48,380 bases of DNA from Streptomyces odonnellii (GTDB lineage: Bacteria; Actinomycetota; Actinomycetes; Streptomycetales; Streptomycetaceae). The stretch is from positions 1 to 48,380 of the forward strand of contig NZ_LATD01000097.1 of assembly GCF_000981895.1 (NCBI RefSeq). The letters are read 5' to 3'. The notes under the pieces are model-generated. The model was not told the origin of the DNA, searched no databases, and saw only the letters and a program-made list of their open reading frames with translations. The translations under genes and the position numbers were made by a program. Of the stretch, positions 25,993-32,923 are shown in pieces. Positions within the stretch are counted from its first letter, which is position 1. The number at the start of each line of letters is the position of its first letter.

Positions 25993-26693
25993 TCAGGGCG
26001 CGACGGCCGGCAGAACGCCGGCCAGAGCGCAGGGCTGGGACGGGCGGCACTGGACGGCGAGGGTGACCGTGCGGGCCTCGGCGCCCCCGCGGGGTGCGCC
26101 GGTCCAGGCGATGGACTGCTTGCCGGAGACCGTGACCGCGTAGATGTATGCGGCGGTGCTTGCGCCGGGGTCGGCCTGCAGGGCGCGGGTGAAGGAGTCG
26201 GGGAAGCGGGCTTCGTTCACGGTGGCGGTGGCGTACTGGCCGTGGTCGGCCATCCGCCCCCACAACACGGGCGAGGGCACAAGGGCGTCTACCGAGGCCG
26301 GGTCCGCGTACCTCGACTCGCTGGTGAGCCAGGTGTGCAGGGCGGCCAGCCAGTCCGGCTGGGAGTGGGCCCGTGTGTCGTACGACCACAGCAACGCAGC
26401 AGCCGTCTTGGCGAACGCGATCGGATCGTGTGTAGACGGCGGAACGGGGAAAGTCGGCCGGGTCGCGGAATGGCTCCCGGGTACGGAGGGGACGGTGGAA
26501 CCGGGGGAGAGACAACTGCCGAGGACGGGCTCAGCTCCCGGGACGGCGGAGCGACGGCGGAGGTCCCGCTGTCGCGGGTGAGGTACGCAGCCAAGCCGAC
26601 GAGGGCAACGAGCACGGCCAGGACGGCGGCGGCGATCAGCGCCCGGTTGCGCAGGGGCGAGGCGCCGCCGTGGTCCGCGGAACGGGGAGACAT
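25993..26693 (-). pseudogene. Membrane-anchored conjugation accessory protein, probable frameshift
   Basis: The start ATG 26693 overlaps the stop of the upstream gene (TGATG). The N-terminus is RNRALIAAAVLAVLVALVGL, one membrane anchor after a short basic tail, followed by a Pro/Ser-rich linker. The well-formed second half (PIAFAKTAAALLWSYDTRAH, DWLAALHTWLTSESRY, ending CALAGVLPAVAP at 25993) is in another frame, so one base has probably been lost in the linker between about 26455 and 26520. The layout (anchor, linker, small extracytoplasmic domain) suggests a VirB8/TcpC-like role, but I do not recognise the family by sequence. Confidence 0.6.
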
Positions 26694-27001
26694 CAGTGGA
26701 CCTGCGTTCCCAGCGTCGAGAAGAACGCGACCACACCGTTGGCCGCACCCAGCAGCAGAGCGGCGCCGGCGGAGACGAGTACGCCCTTCTTGCCGTTGGC
26801 TTCGGCCTGGTGGCCGCCGGAGTGGTGGCCCCAGGCCCACACGCCCGCGCTGACCGCGAGCGCGCCGACCACGGCGATGATGCCGAACAGGTTGATGGAG
26901 CCGACCACCTGCTTGAGGACCTCAAGGCCCGGCAGCCCGGCGTCGTTCGGCTTGATACCGGGGTCGTAGGCGAGAGGGACGACCTTGTCGGCGAGAAACA
27001 T
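26693..27001 (-). CDS. DUF6112-like small membrane protein
   Basis: A 102-residue protein: a short N-terminal part (VPLAYDPGIKPNDAGLPGLE), then two membrane segments (INLFGIIAVVGALAVSAGVW and VLVSAGAALLLGAANGVVAF) separated by a polar loop. This is the pattern of the actinobacterial DUF6112 family and recalls VirB2/PrgI-sized pilin-like proteins of secretion systems. It is translationally coupled to the next gene (stop and start overlap) and is the second gene of the operon. Confidence 0.8.
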   Translation of the reverse strand: MFLADKVVPLAYDPGIKPNDAGLPGLEVLKQVVGSINLFGIIAVVGALAVSAGVWAWGHHSGGHQAEANGKKGVLVSAGAALLLGAANGVVAFFSTLGTQVH

Positions 27002-27087
27002 GTGAACTCCAGTTCGGTTCTGGGTGCGCGGAAGTGCACACGGAGGAAGGCGGGAATAAAGGGGAAGACGCTGGAGGGTGGGGCCGG

Positions 27088-28233
27088 TCAGAGGACGCGG
27101 CGGGCCGCGAGGATCTGCGGCTTCCAGTCGGCGAGGGTCGCGATACGGACCACCTCGCCGGTGTGCGGGGCGTGGACGATCAGCCCCTGGCCGATGACCA
27201 TCCCGACATGCTCCGGGACTTCGGCCGTGCCCCCGGTGAACACCAGATCACCGGGGGCGAGGGCGTCGGCCGGGACCGGCTTGCCCTCCTTGACCTGCGT
27301 GGAGGTGGTCCGCGTCAGAATGACCCCGGCGGCCTTGTACGCCTGCTGCATCAGGGAGGAGCAGTCGCAGCGGCCCATCGGGTCCGGCCCGTGGGAGTCC
27401 GTACAGCTCCCGCCCCACTGATACGGGGTGCCGAGCTGGCCCAGCGCCCACCGGATCGCGGTCCGCACCTTCGGCGGCGCGTCGGCCGGGATCGTGTACC
27501 CGGTGGGCAGGGCACCGGCCGGGATCGTCCCGAAATCGCTGCCGTCGCCACCGGCCGAACAGCCGCTGGCGGTATCCGACGAGGGAACACTCGGGATACC
27601 GGGACCGGACGTCACGGGATCCGGTGATGGATTGCCGGTCGCCGTCAGCAGGTGTTCGATCGCCTTCCGTAGGGCTGTGGCCAGCGGCTCCCATTTGGCG
27701 TAAGCGTCGGGGAAGCCTGAGCGCTGAACTGTCTGGGCAGCCTGGGTGACCGTCATCGACTCCCAGCCCGACACCTTCCGCAGCGCCTCGTAAAACTTCG
27801 TCGCCGCGTACACCGGCTGCATGATCTGCTCGGCAGTCCCCCATCCCTGCGACGGCCGCTGCTGGAACAGGCCCAGCGAATCACGGTCGCCGTAGCTCAG
27901 GTTCCGCAGACCGCTCTCCTGCAGAGCGGTAGCCAGCGCCACGACCTGCCCGCGGGCCGGGATGCGCATCGCAACGCCGGTGGCCTGGATGGTCTTGGCG
28001 TTGGGCACCTGCTCCGTCGGGTCATCCAGGCCCGGTATGGAGACGGGGCTCTTGCCGCCGCCGTCGAGGATCGCCTTCACCTGCGCGGCCACGGCCGCAG
28101 TATCCACAGCCTGTGCGCCGTCGGTGGAACAGGAGGCCAGCGCGCTCCCGGCCGTCACCACCAGGAGAGGAGAAGCCAGCAGGAGTGCTCCGGCGGAGAC
28201 GAGCCCGACGACAGCACCGGCGGTTTTCTTCAC
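27088..28233 (-). CDS. Bifunctional lytic transglycosylase / NlpC-P60 (C40) wall hydrolase
   Basis: From GTG 28233: signal sequence KKTAGAVVGLVSAGALLLAS, possibly a lipoprotein (SALASC box at 30-35). A lysozyme-like domain follows (ATALQESGLRNLSYGDRDSL with catalytic Glu106, then GLFQQRPSQGWGT), then a Ser/Pro linker and a C40 peptidase domain with Cys291 in RCDCSSLMQQAY and His342 in PEHVGMVIGQG. Such enzymes open the peptidoglycan for the conjugation machine (VirB1-like). It is the first gene of the minus-strand operon. Start uncertain: the best ribosome site (GAGGAG, 28322-28327) serves an ATG at 28313 in another frame whose TGA overlaps this GTG. Confidence 0.85.
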   Translation of the reverse strand: MKKTAGAVVGLVSAGALLLASPLLVVTAGSALASCSTDGAQAVDTAAVAAQVKAILDGGGKSPVSIPGLDDPTEQVPNAKTIQATGVAMRIPARGQVVALATALQESGLRNLSYGDRDSLGLFQQRPSQGWGTAEQIMQPVYAATKFYEALRKVSGWESMTVTQAAQTVQRSGFPDAYAKWEPLATALRKAIEHLLTATGNPSPDPVTSGPGIPSVPSSDTASGCSAGGDGSDFGTIPAGALPTGYTIPADAPPKVRTAIRWALGQLGTPYQWGGSCTDSHGPDPMGRCDCSSLMQQAYKAAGVILTRTTSTQVKEGKPVPADALAPGDLVFTGGTAEVPEHVGMVIGQGLIVHAPHTGEVVRIATLADWKPQILAARRVL

Positions 28234-28313
28234 CGCCGACGCCGTTCGCCGGGGTGAGCGCGACGGGGCGGTGGTGTGGGGTCGGGGCGTGGATGTATGA
28301 CGGCGTGCTGCAT
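28230..28313 (-). other. Short leader frame overlapping the wall-hydrolase start
   Basis: ATG 28313 has GAGGAG eight bases upstream and encodes 27 residues (MQHAVIHPRPDPTP...). Its TGA overlaps the GTG start of the wall-hydrolase gene. Either it is a coupling leader, or a one-base indel has separated the true start from the gene: the hydrolase frame is open upstream (RPHTTAPSRSPRRTASA). Confidence 0.4.
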
Positions 28314-28815
28314 CGCAGCGGCTCCTCGCGGTTTGTAGGAGGCGCGGTGCCGGTTCCTCGTGGAAAGCCGCCGGCACCGCGCCGGTGTGAATCCGCCCCT
28401 CGTGGAGGCGGGCCCAGGTCAGGGGAGTTGGTAGCTCCCGGACGCCGGTCTCGGGTTATGCGCGGCAGCCGGCCGCGCTCGTAATCTCAGGTAATGCACA
28501 GGGGATCTCCTCGCGTGTTCCAGGACGGGGGTCAATGTGCCTTCCCGGCACCACATTTGGACGCGGCAACACGGATCAGCACAGGTCAGCAGAGGTGGAG
28601 CGGGACTCCGCCCCGGTGACTTGGCGAGACAGTAGACGCGAAGTCCGGCCCCACCAAACGACCCTCGAACCGCAGAGCCGAGCACGGGCTTCGGGCTGGT
28701 TGGGTGCGGCCGGAAAACGCGTCTACCCTCCGCGTATCCCCCTCCGACCGGTCTTCGCCGACCGCCGAGAGGAGCGGGCACCCTCCCCACGCGCCCAGAA
28801 CAAGAGGCACCGCGT
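28314..28815. other. Divergent promoter region, no gene seen
   Basis: This gap separates the conjugation operon (minus) from the methyltransferase gene (plus), so it should hold both promoters. A small interrupted inverted repeat (CCGCC...GGCGG, about 28386-28406) is present. No protein-like frame or longer repeat was seen. Confidence 0.5.
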
Positions 28816-29562
28816 ATGAGCTACACACTGCACCGAGGCGACGCCCTCACCGTCCTGAAAACCCTCCCCGACGAGAGCATCCACGCCGTCATCACCGACC
28901 CCCCGTACAACAGCGGCGGACGCACCAGCTCCGACCGCACCAGCCGCACCGCACGCGCCAAATACGTCACCACCGGCTCCGCCCACGACCTGCAGAACTT
29001 CCCCGGCGAGAACCGCGACCAGCGCTCCTACCGGAGCTGGCTGACTGCCCTGCTCACCGAGGCATACCGGGTCGCGGTCGAGCACTCGGTGGCCATGGTG
29101 TTCTCCGACTGGCGCCAGGAGCCGACCACCAGCGACGCGCTGCAGATGGCCGGCTGGACGTGGAGCGGCACCATCCCCTGGATCAAACCCGCCAGCCGCC
29201 CCCGCAAGGGAGGCTTCAAACAGTCCGCCGAGTTCATCACCTGGGGCGTCAAAGGCGGCCTCGACAAGACCCGGAACCTCTACCTGCCCGGCCACTTCAC
29301 CGCGTCCCAGCCCCGAAAAGACCGTGTCCACATCACCCAGAAACCCGTCGAGATCATGCGGGAACTCGTCCAGATCTGCCGCGAAGACGGCACCGTCCTC
29401 GACCCCTTCACCGGCTCCGGCTCGACAGGCGTCGCAGCACTGCGCGAAGGCCGGCACTTCGTCGGCGTCGAACTGTCCTCCCACTACGCCGACATCGCCG
29501 AACGCAGGCTCCGCGCCGAACTCACCCAGGACGACTTCGTCCTCGCCGGACCGGAGGCATGA
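28816..29562 (+). CDS. DNA methyltransferase, beta class (N4-C or N6-A)
   Basis: A 248-residue methyltransferase. DPPY at residues 28-31 is the catalytic motif, and DPFTGSGSTGVAAL near 196-209 binds S-adenosylmethionine; this order (catalytic motif first) marks the beta class. A variable region of about 160 residues between them would recognise the target, so it acts as a single-subunit enzyme. No restriction partner is directly co-transcribed; the next gene, convergent, encodes a putative nuclease. Similar stand-alone enzymes are common on phages and conjugative elements, protecting incoming DNA. Complete, with a modest ribosome site. Confidence 0.9.
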   Translation: MSYTLHRGDALTVLKTLPDESIHAVITDPPYNSGGRTSSDRTSRTARAKYVTTGSAHDLQNFPGENRDQRSYRSWLTALLTEAYRVAVEHSVAMVFSDWRQEPTTSDALQMAGWTWSGTIPWIKPASRPRKGGFKQSAEFITWGVKGGLDKTRNLYLPGHFTASQPRKDRVHITQKPVEIMRELVQICREDGTVLDPFTGSGSTGVAALREGRHFVGVELSSHYADIAERRLRAELTQDDFVLAGPEA

Positions 29563-29659
29563 GCATGAGACCGTCCAGACCAGGGCCGACGGACCGTAGA
29601 CGCCGAAGGGCGGCGGGCGCATCGTGACACCGATGCACTCGCCGCCCCTTCTTCTTGAG

Positions 29660-30589
29660 TCAGGCTGCCTCAAATGCCCGCCGGATCAGCGGCGCCGCCT
29701 TCTCCAGGTCGGCGGCCGAGGCGATCCGGACCTCCAGGTCGCCCGTACCGTGGTGGCCGATGCCGCGCATGCCGCGCGAGAAGCCCTCCTCCAGCTTTAC
29801 GCTGTCCGGTTCCATCTTCAGGTAGAGGAGGACCTCCTCGTTCCTGGGCCGGAAGACGACGCAGGCCACGTTCACCAGTCTCCGGTAGGCGATGTAATGC
29901 AGCTTGACGTCGACCTCCACCTCGCCCGAGGCGGCCAGCAGCTCGTCCAGCTCGTCGTACAGAGCACGAAGCGAAGCGGGCGCCGCGTCAAGAGCCGCCA
30001 GCACTGACTTCGTCCGGCCGGCACCGGCCGACACCTCACGCTCCCGAGGATCTCGCCGTGAGGCGACAGATCTGGCCGAGCCAGGGGCGGACTCGACCAG
30101 CAGCAGGCTCAGCAGTCCGCCGTCGAAGACGCGGTAACGCACCAGGTCGATCCGCTCGTCCAGACGGCGTACCGCGACCCGGTCATGGTGCGAAAAACCG
30201 GCGGCAATACAAACCATCCGCGGACTCCGCCAGTCGATCGCCTCGGCGGCCTCGGAACCCAGCTTCTCCCTGACCAGCGCCTCGAACTCATGACGCGCGG
30301 AACACAGCCACGACAGGTAGGACACGGCCTGCGACAGAACTCCGCTGTCGCTGCCCTTCTTGTACTCGATCACCACCGGGGTGTTGTTCTCGTCCAGCCC
30401 AAGCGAGTCGACCCGGCCCCGGTGCCACGGTCCCGTCGGATACTCCGACGCCAGGAAGCGGATGCCCAACATCGCCTCCATGCCGGCTTCAACCCGGCGC
30501 TGAAGCTCGGCCTCCAGTGCCACCGTTGCCCCCGGCAGCTCGACGTCCCTGCCGTCCGCGTCGAGTCGGAACACCTTGAGATCGGTCAC
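29660..30589 (-). CDS. Putative PD-(D/E)XK nuclease with DUF5655-like C-terminus
   Basis: A 309-residue protein. Residues 57-80 (RGRVDSLGLDENNTPVVIEY then KKG) show the nuclease pattern D61 ... E75-Y-K77 of the PD-(D/E)XK fold, with helix ALEAELQRRVEAGMEAML before it, as in DUF91/NucS-like domains. The C-terminal 120 residues (LYDELDELLAASGEVEVDVK, YIAYRRLVNVACVVFRPRN, LEVRIASAADLEKAAPLIRR) match DUF5655-type domains. Convergent with the methyltransferase (97-base gap) and next to Wadjet, so a defence role is likely but not proven. Whether the methyltransferase protects against it cannot be told from sequence. Confidence 0.75.
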   Translation of the reverse strand: MTDLKVFRLDADGRDVELPGATVALEAELQRRVEAGMEAMLGIRFLASEYPTGPWHRGRVDSLGLDENNTPVVIEYKKGSDSGVLSQAVSYLSWLCSARHEFEALVREKLGSEAAEAIDWRSPRMVCIAAGFSHHDRVAVRRLDERIDLVRYRVFDGGLLSLLLVESAPGSARSVASRRDPREREVSAGAGRTKSVLAALDAAPASLRALYDELDELLAASGEVEVDVKLHYIAYRRLVNVACVVFRPRNEEVLLYLKMEPDSVKLEEGFSRGMRGIGHHGTGDLEVRIASAADLEKAAPLIRRAFEAA

Positions 30590-30714
30590 GCACGTCTCCC
30601 CTTTATGACGTCATACGGAGAGACAAATCAATGAGCCGGACGGGATATTCCCCTCTGCGGCGGCGAGTAGCGTAGTCACCTCTGTCCAGCCGCGCGGCAA
30701 GGGGCCAACATCCG

Positions 30715-31101
30715 TTGTACGCACTCGAAGACCTGAAGAACCGGGTCCGGTCCCGGCAGTTCCGCCGGTATATAGACGAGGCCATCGCGGCATACGGAGC
30801 CGGAGCCTACTGTTCGGCACTCATCGCAGTCTGGATCGCTGTGGCAGCGGACTTGATCGAGAAGATCCGCCTCCTGGCGGACGAAGGCTTACCTGCCGTC
30901 GAGGACCTACGGAAGAAACTGGATGCCGCTACCGCAGGTAACAGGGTCAGCACGCTCCAGGACTTCGAGCGCAGTCTCGTGAACGCGGCGGCTAACAAGC
31001 TGAACCTGATCGGGGCACGCGAAGCCACCGAGCTGGAACGGCTGTATGAGGGGCTTGTGGAAAACCTTGTCGGAAAGTCCAGAACGCAGACCCCCAGCTA
31101 G
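30715..31101 (+). CDS. Unknown helical protein, probably truncated
   Basis: 128 residues from a TTG at 30715 with AAGGGG ten bases upstream: YALEDLKNRVRSRQFRRYID, then VWIAVAADLIEKIRLLADEG and LVNAAANKLNLIGAREATEL. Proteins I recall with this start are longer (300 residues or more) and continue after ELERLYE with a DRxLCAHP segment; here ERLYE runs straight to GLVENLVGKSRT and a stop. So this is probably the N-terminal part left by a deletion. Family function unknown; it sits between the nuclease and Wadjet. Confidence 0.5.
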   Translation: MYALEDLKNRVRSRQFRRYIDEAIAAYGAGAYCSALIAVWIAVAADLIEKIRLLADEGLPAVEDLRKKLDAATAGNRVSTLQDFERSLVNAAANKLNLIGAREATELERLYEGLVENLVGKSRTQTPS

Positions 31102-31554
31102 GACACAAACCCGCTGGTCAGTGCTGGTGTCATGCCGTCTGCGTTGCTGCTTGGGCTGACAACATGGCGTACCGGCTACTGGCCAAGGACAGGGTAGCGG
31201 ATGTGGGCGGGTGTGGGTGGCGGGGATCGGGCCTGATGGGGCTGGTGACGGGGTTGGAGCCTCTTGACCTGCTAGTTCTGTCGTTGGGGAAGAGCGGTCG
31301 GTGGATGCTGAAGGGGCCAGAGGGGAGAGCGGTTGGTGCGTTCCGTTCCATATGTCGGCTTGTGGGTGTGCTTGATACTGCCTGGGGGCGGCCTGGCGTG
31401 ATGTTGTCAGGCCGTGGGGTGCTCGGCGGCCGACGAGTACGCGTGGGCGGGGTGCCTCCTGAACGGTGTCGGGCGGGCTCGTTCAGGGACTCCGCGTGCT
31501 TCAAGAGCTGCTGGTCGGTATCCGATCCACAGCGTTGCCGAATTGCCGGTCGAG
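31102..31554. other. Gap downstream of Wadjet, no gene seen
   Basis: The 453 bases between the truncated protein and the jetD stop contain no frame with convincing protein character, and no clear hairpin or repeat. It may hold a degenerate remainder of the truncated gene to its left. Confidence 0.4.
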
Positions 31555-32922
31555 TTATGTGACTCGCTGGTGTTTCGTCGTTCCTGTGACCTTCAGGTGA
31601 AGGGCGGTGTGGTGGCGGTCCATTTTTTGGAAGGCTGCCGTTGCCGGGGCACTCAGAACGGGTTTCAGTTCGGCCAGCCAACGGTGCAGGTACGGGAGGA
31701 CCTGTTCGTGGAGGCCTTCTTGTTCGCAGCGAAGTCCGCCGTGCTCGATCATGGCGGCCACCAGGCCCTTGAAGGGATGCGGGACGGTGTCGGCCTGCTG
31801 CTGTGCCTGGGTCAGCCATTTTTCGAGCTGTGACGGTTCTTCGACGAGTTTGCGCCCGCGGCGGTACAGCTCGGCGTCCATCGCGATGGGCTGGATGCTC
31901 CGGCCGCTCTTGTCCGAGAGGTCGAGGATGATGTCGATGCCTGGCGGGTCGAGGTCCCCCCAGGCCGCGTTCGGCAAGGACTCGGGTACGCGAGTACCCA
32001 GGAAGTGCGCCAGGGCTCCGGAGGCGAATCCTTCGGTCCAGACGCAGAGCCAGTTCCTGGGGACGCTGGTGCGTGAGGCGACCGCTTCGAAAGTCTCCTG
32101 ATTCTCGATGAGGAGGACGCCACGGGCCTGTAGATCGAACCGGCCGTCTCTCGTGACCGCCCGGCCGGGGAGCTCGATGAAGGGTTCAGCGAGGGTGAGG
32201 TCCGCCACGAGGCCTTGTCGGTGCCATTCGGCCGGGCCGGTCATCCTCAGGCCCGTGTCGCTGGTGTGGACGGCCTCGGCGAACGGGAGGCCGACCAGGT
32301 GGGAGAAGGCGGCCTTGGAGGCATCGGTCCACGTCTTGGTCCCACCGAGGGCCAGCGCTGCCAGTTCACGCTCGCTGCACTTCCAGTCCCGGCTCGCGGT
32401 GCGGAACCACTCGGCTGCCGCTCGCAACGCGGCGCGGTACGTGTCCCAGTGCGGAGTGGCGGCGCGTGAGCCCTCGGGAGGCACACGTTTGTTGTCGTCC
32501 GGCAGTGACGCGAGCAGCGCGTGTTCTGCGGCCAGTTCTGGAACGCCGGCGATGGCGGCCAGAGTCTCAGCACGTTCCCGCATCAGGCGGTCGCGTTTGA
32601 TGATGGCCCGGTACCGGGCCTGGCCGCGCTTCGTGCGGATCGGCCCACCGGTACCGATGATCAGCATCCGGAGCGGCACGGTGTGTCGGCTGCCGCGCAG
32701 CACTGCGTCGGCGCGTGCGAGATGGACGCCTGCCGTGCTGACGGCGTCACCGAACAGGTCTATGAGGTCGGCGCGTTCACGGTCTGTCATCCGGAGGTTG
32801 AGGCGGCGGTCCAGCTTTCCCCCGTTGGCGATGTGCTGGCGCACACGGGTGCAGAACAGGACCCCACCCGGGCTGGCGGCCCACTGCGCGAGATCGGGGT
32901 GGAGGGCGACGCGGATTCCCAT
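31555..32922 (-). CDS. jetD: Wadjet JetD nuclease (DUF2399 / TIGR02679 type)
   Basis: A 455-residue protein. The C-terminal third has a Toprim-like nuclease core: acidic GVLLIENQETFEAVAS (E273, E276) and WGDLDPPGIDII with D323-x-D325. The N-terminal part (LDRRLNLRMTDRERADLIDL) is the DUF3323-like arm. In Wadjet, JetD is the topoisomerase-related nuclease that cuts circular DNA after the SMC-like complex has extruded it. It starts one base after the jetC stop (TGACATG), so the two are co-translated, and ends the operon. All catalytic-type residues are present. Confidence 0.88.
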   Translation of the reverse strand: MGIRVALHPDLAQWAASPGGVLFCTRVRQHIANGGKLDRRLNLRMTDRERADLIDLFGDAVSTAGVHLARADAVLRGSRHTVPLRMLIIGTGGPIRTKRGQARYRAIIKRDRLMRERAETLAAIAGVPELAAEHALLASLPDDNKRVPPEGSRAATPHWDTYRAALRAAAEWFRTASRDWKCSERELAALALGGTKTWTDASKAAFSHLVGLPFAEAVHTSDTGLRMTGPAEWHRQGLVADLTLAEPFIELPGRAVTRDGRFDLQARGVLLIENQETFEAVASRTSVPRNWLCVWTEGFASGALAHFLGTRVPESLPNAAWGDLDPPGIDIILDLSDKSGRSIQPIAMDAELYRRGRKLVEEPSQLEKWLTQAQQQADTVPHPFKGLVAAMIEHGGLRCEQEGLHEQVLPYLHRWLAELKPVLSAPATAAFQKMDRHHTALHLKVTGTTKHQRVT

Positions 32923-32923
32923 G

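Noticed and set aside
28816..30589. Methyltransferase and nuclease called as a restriction-modification system
   Set aside because: They are convergent, not an operon, and nothing in the sequence shows a shared recognition site; kept as a finding only.
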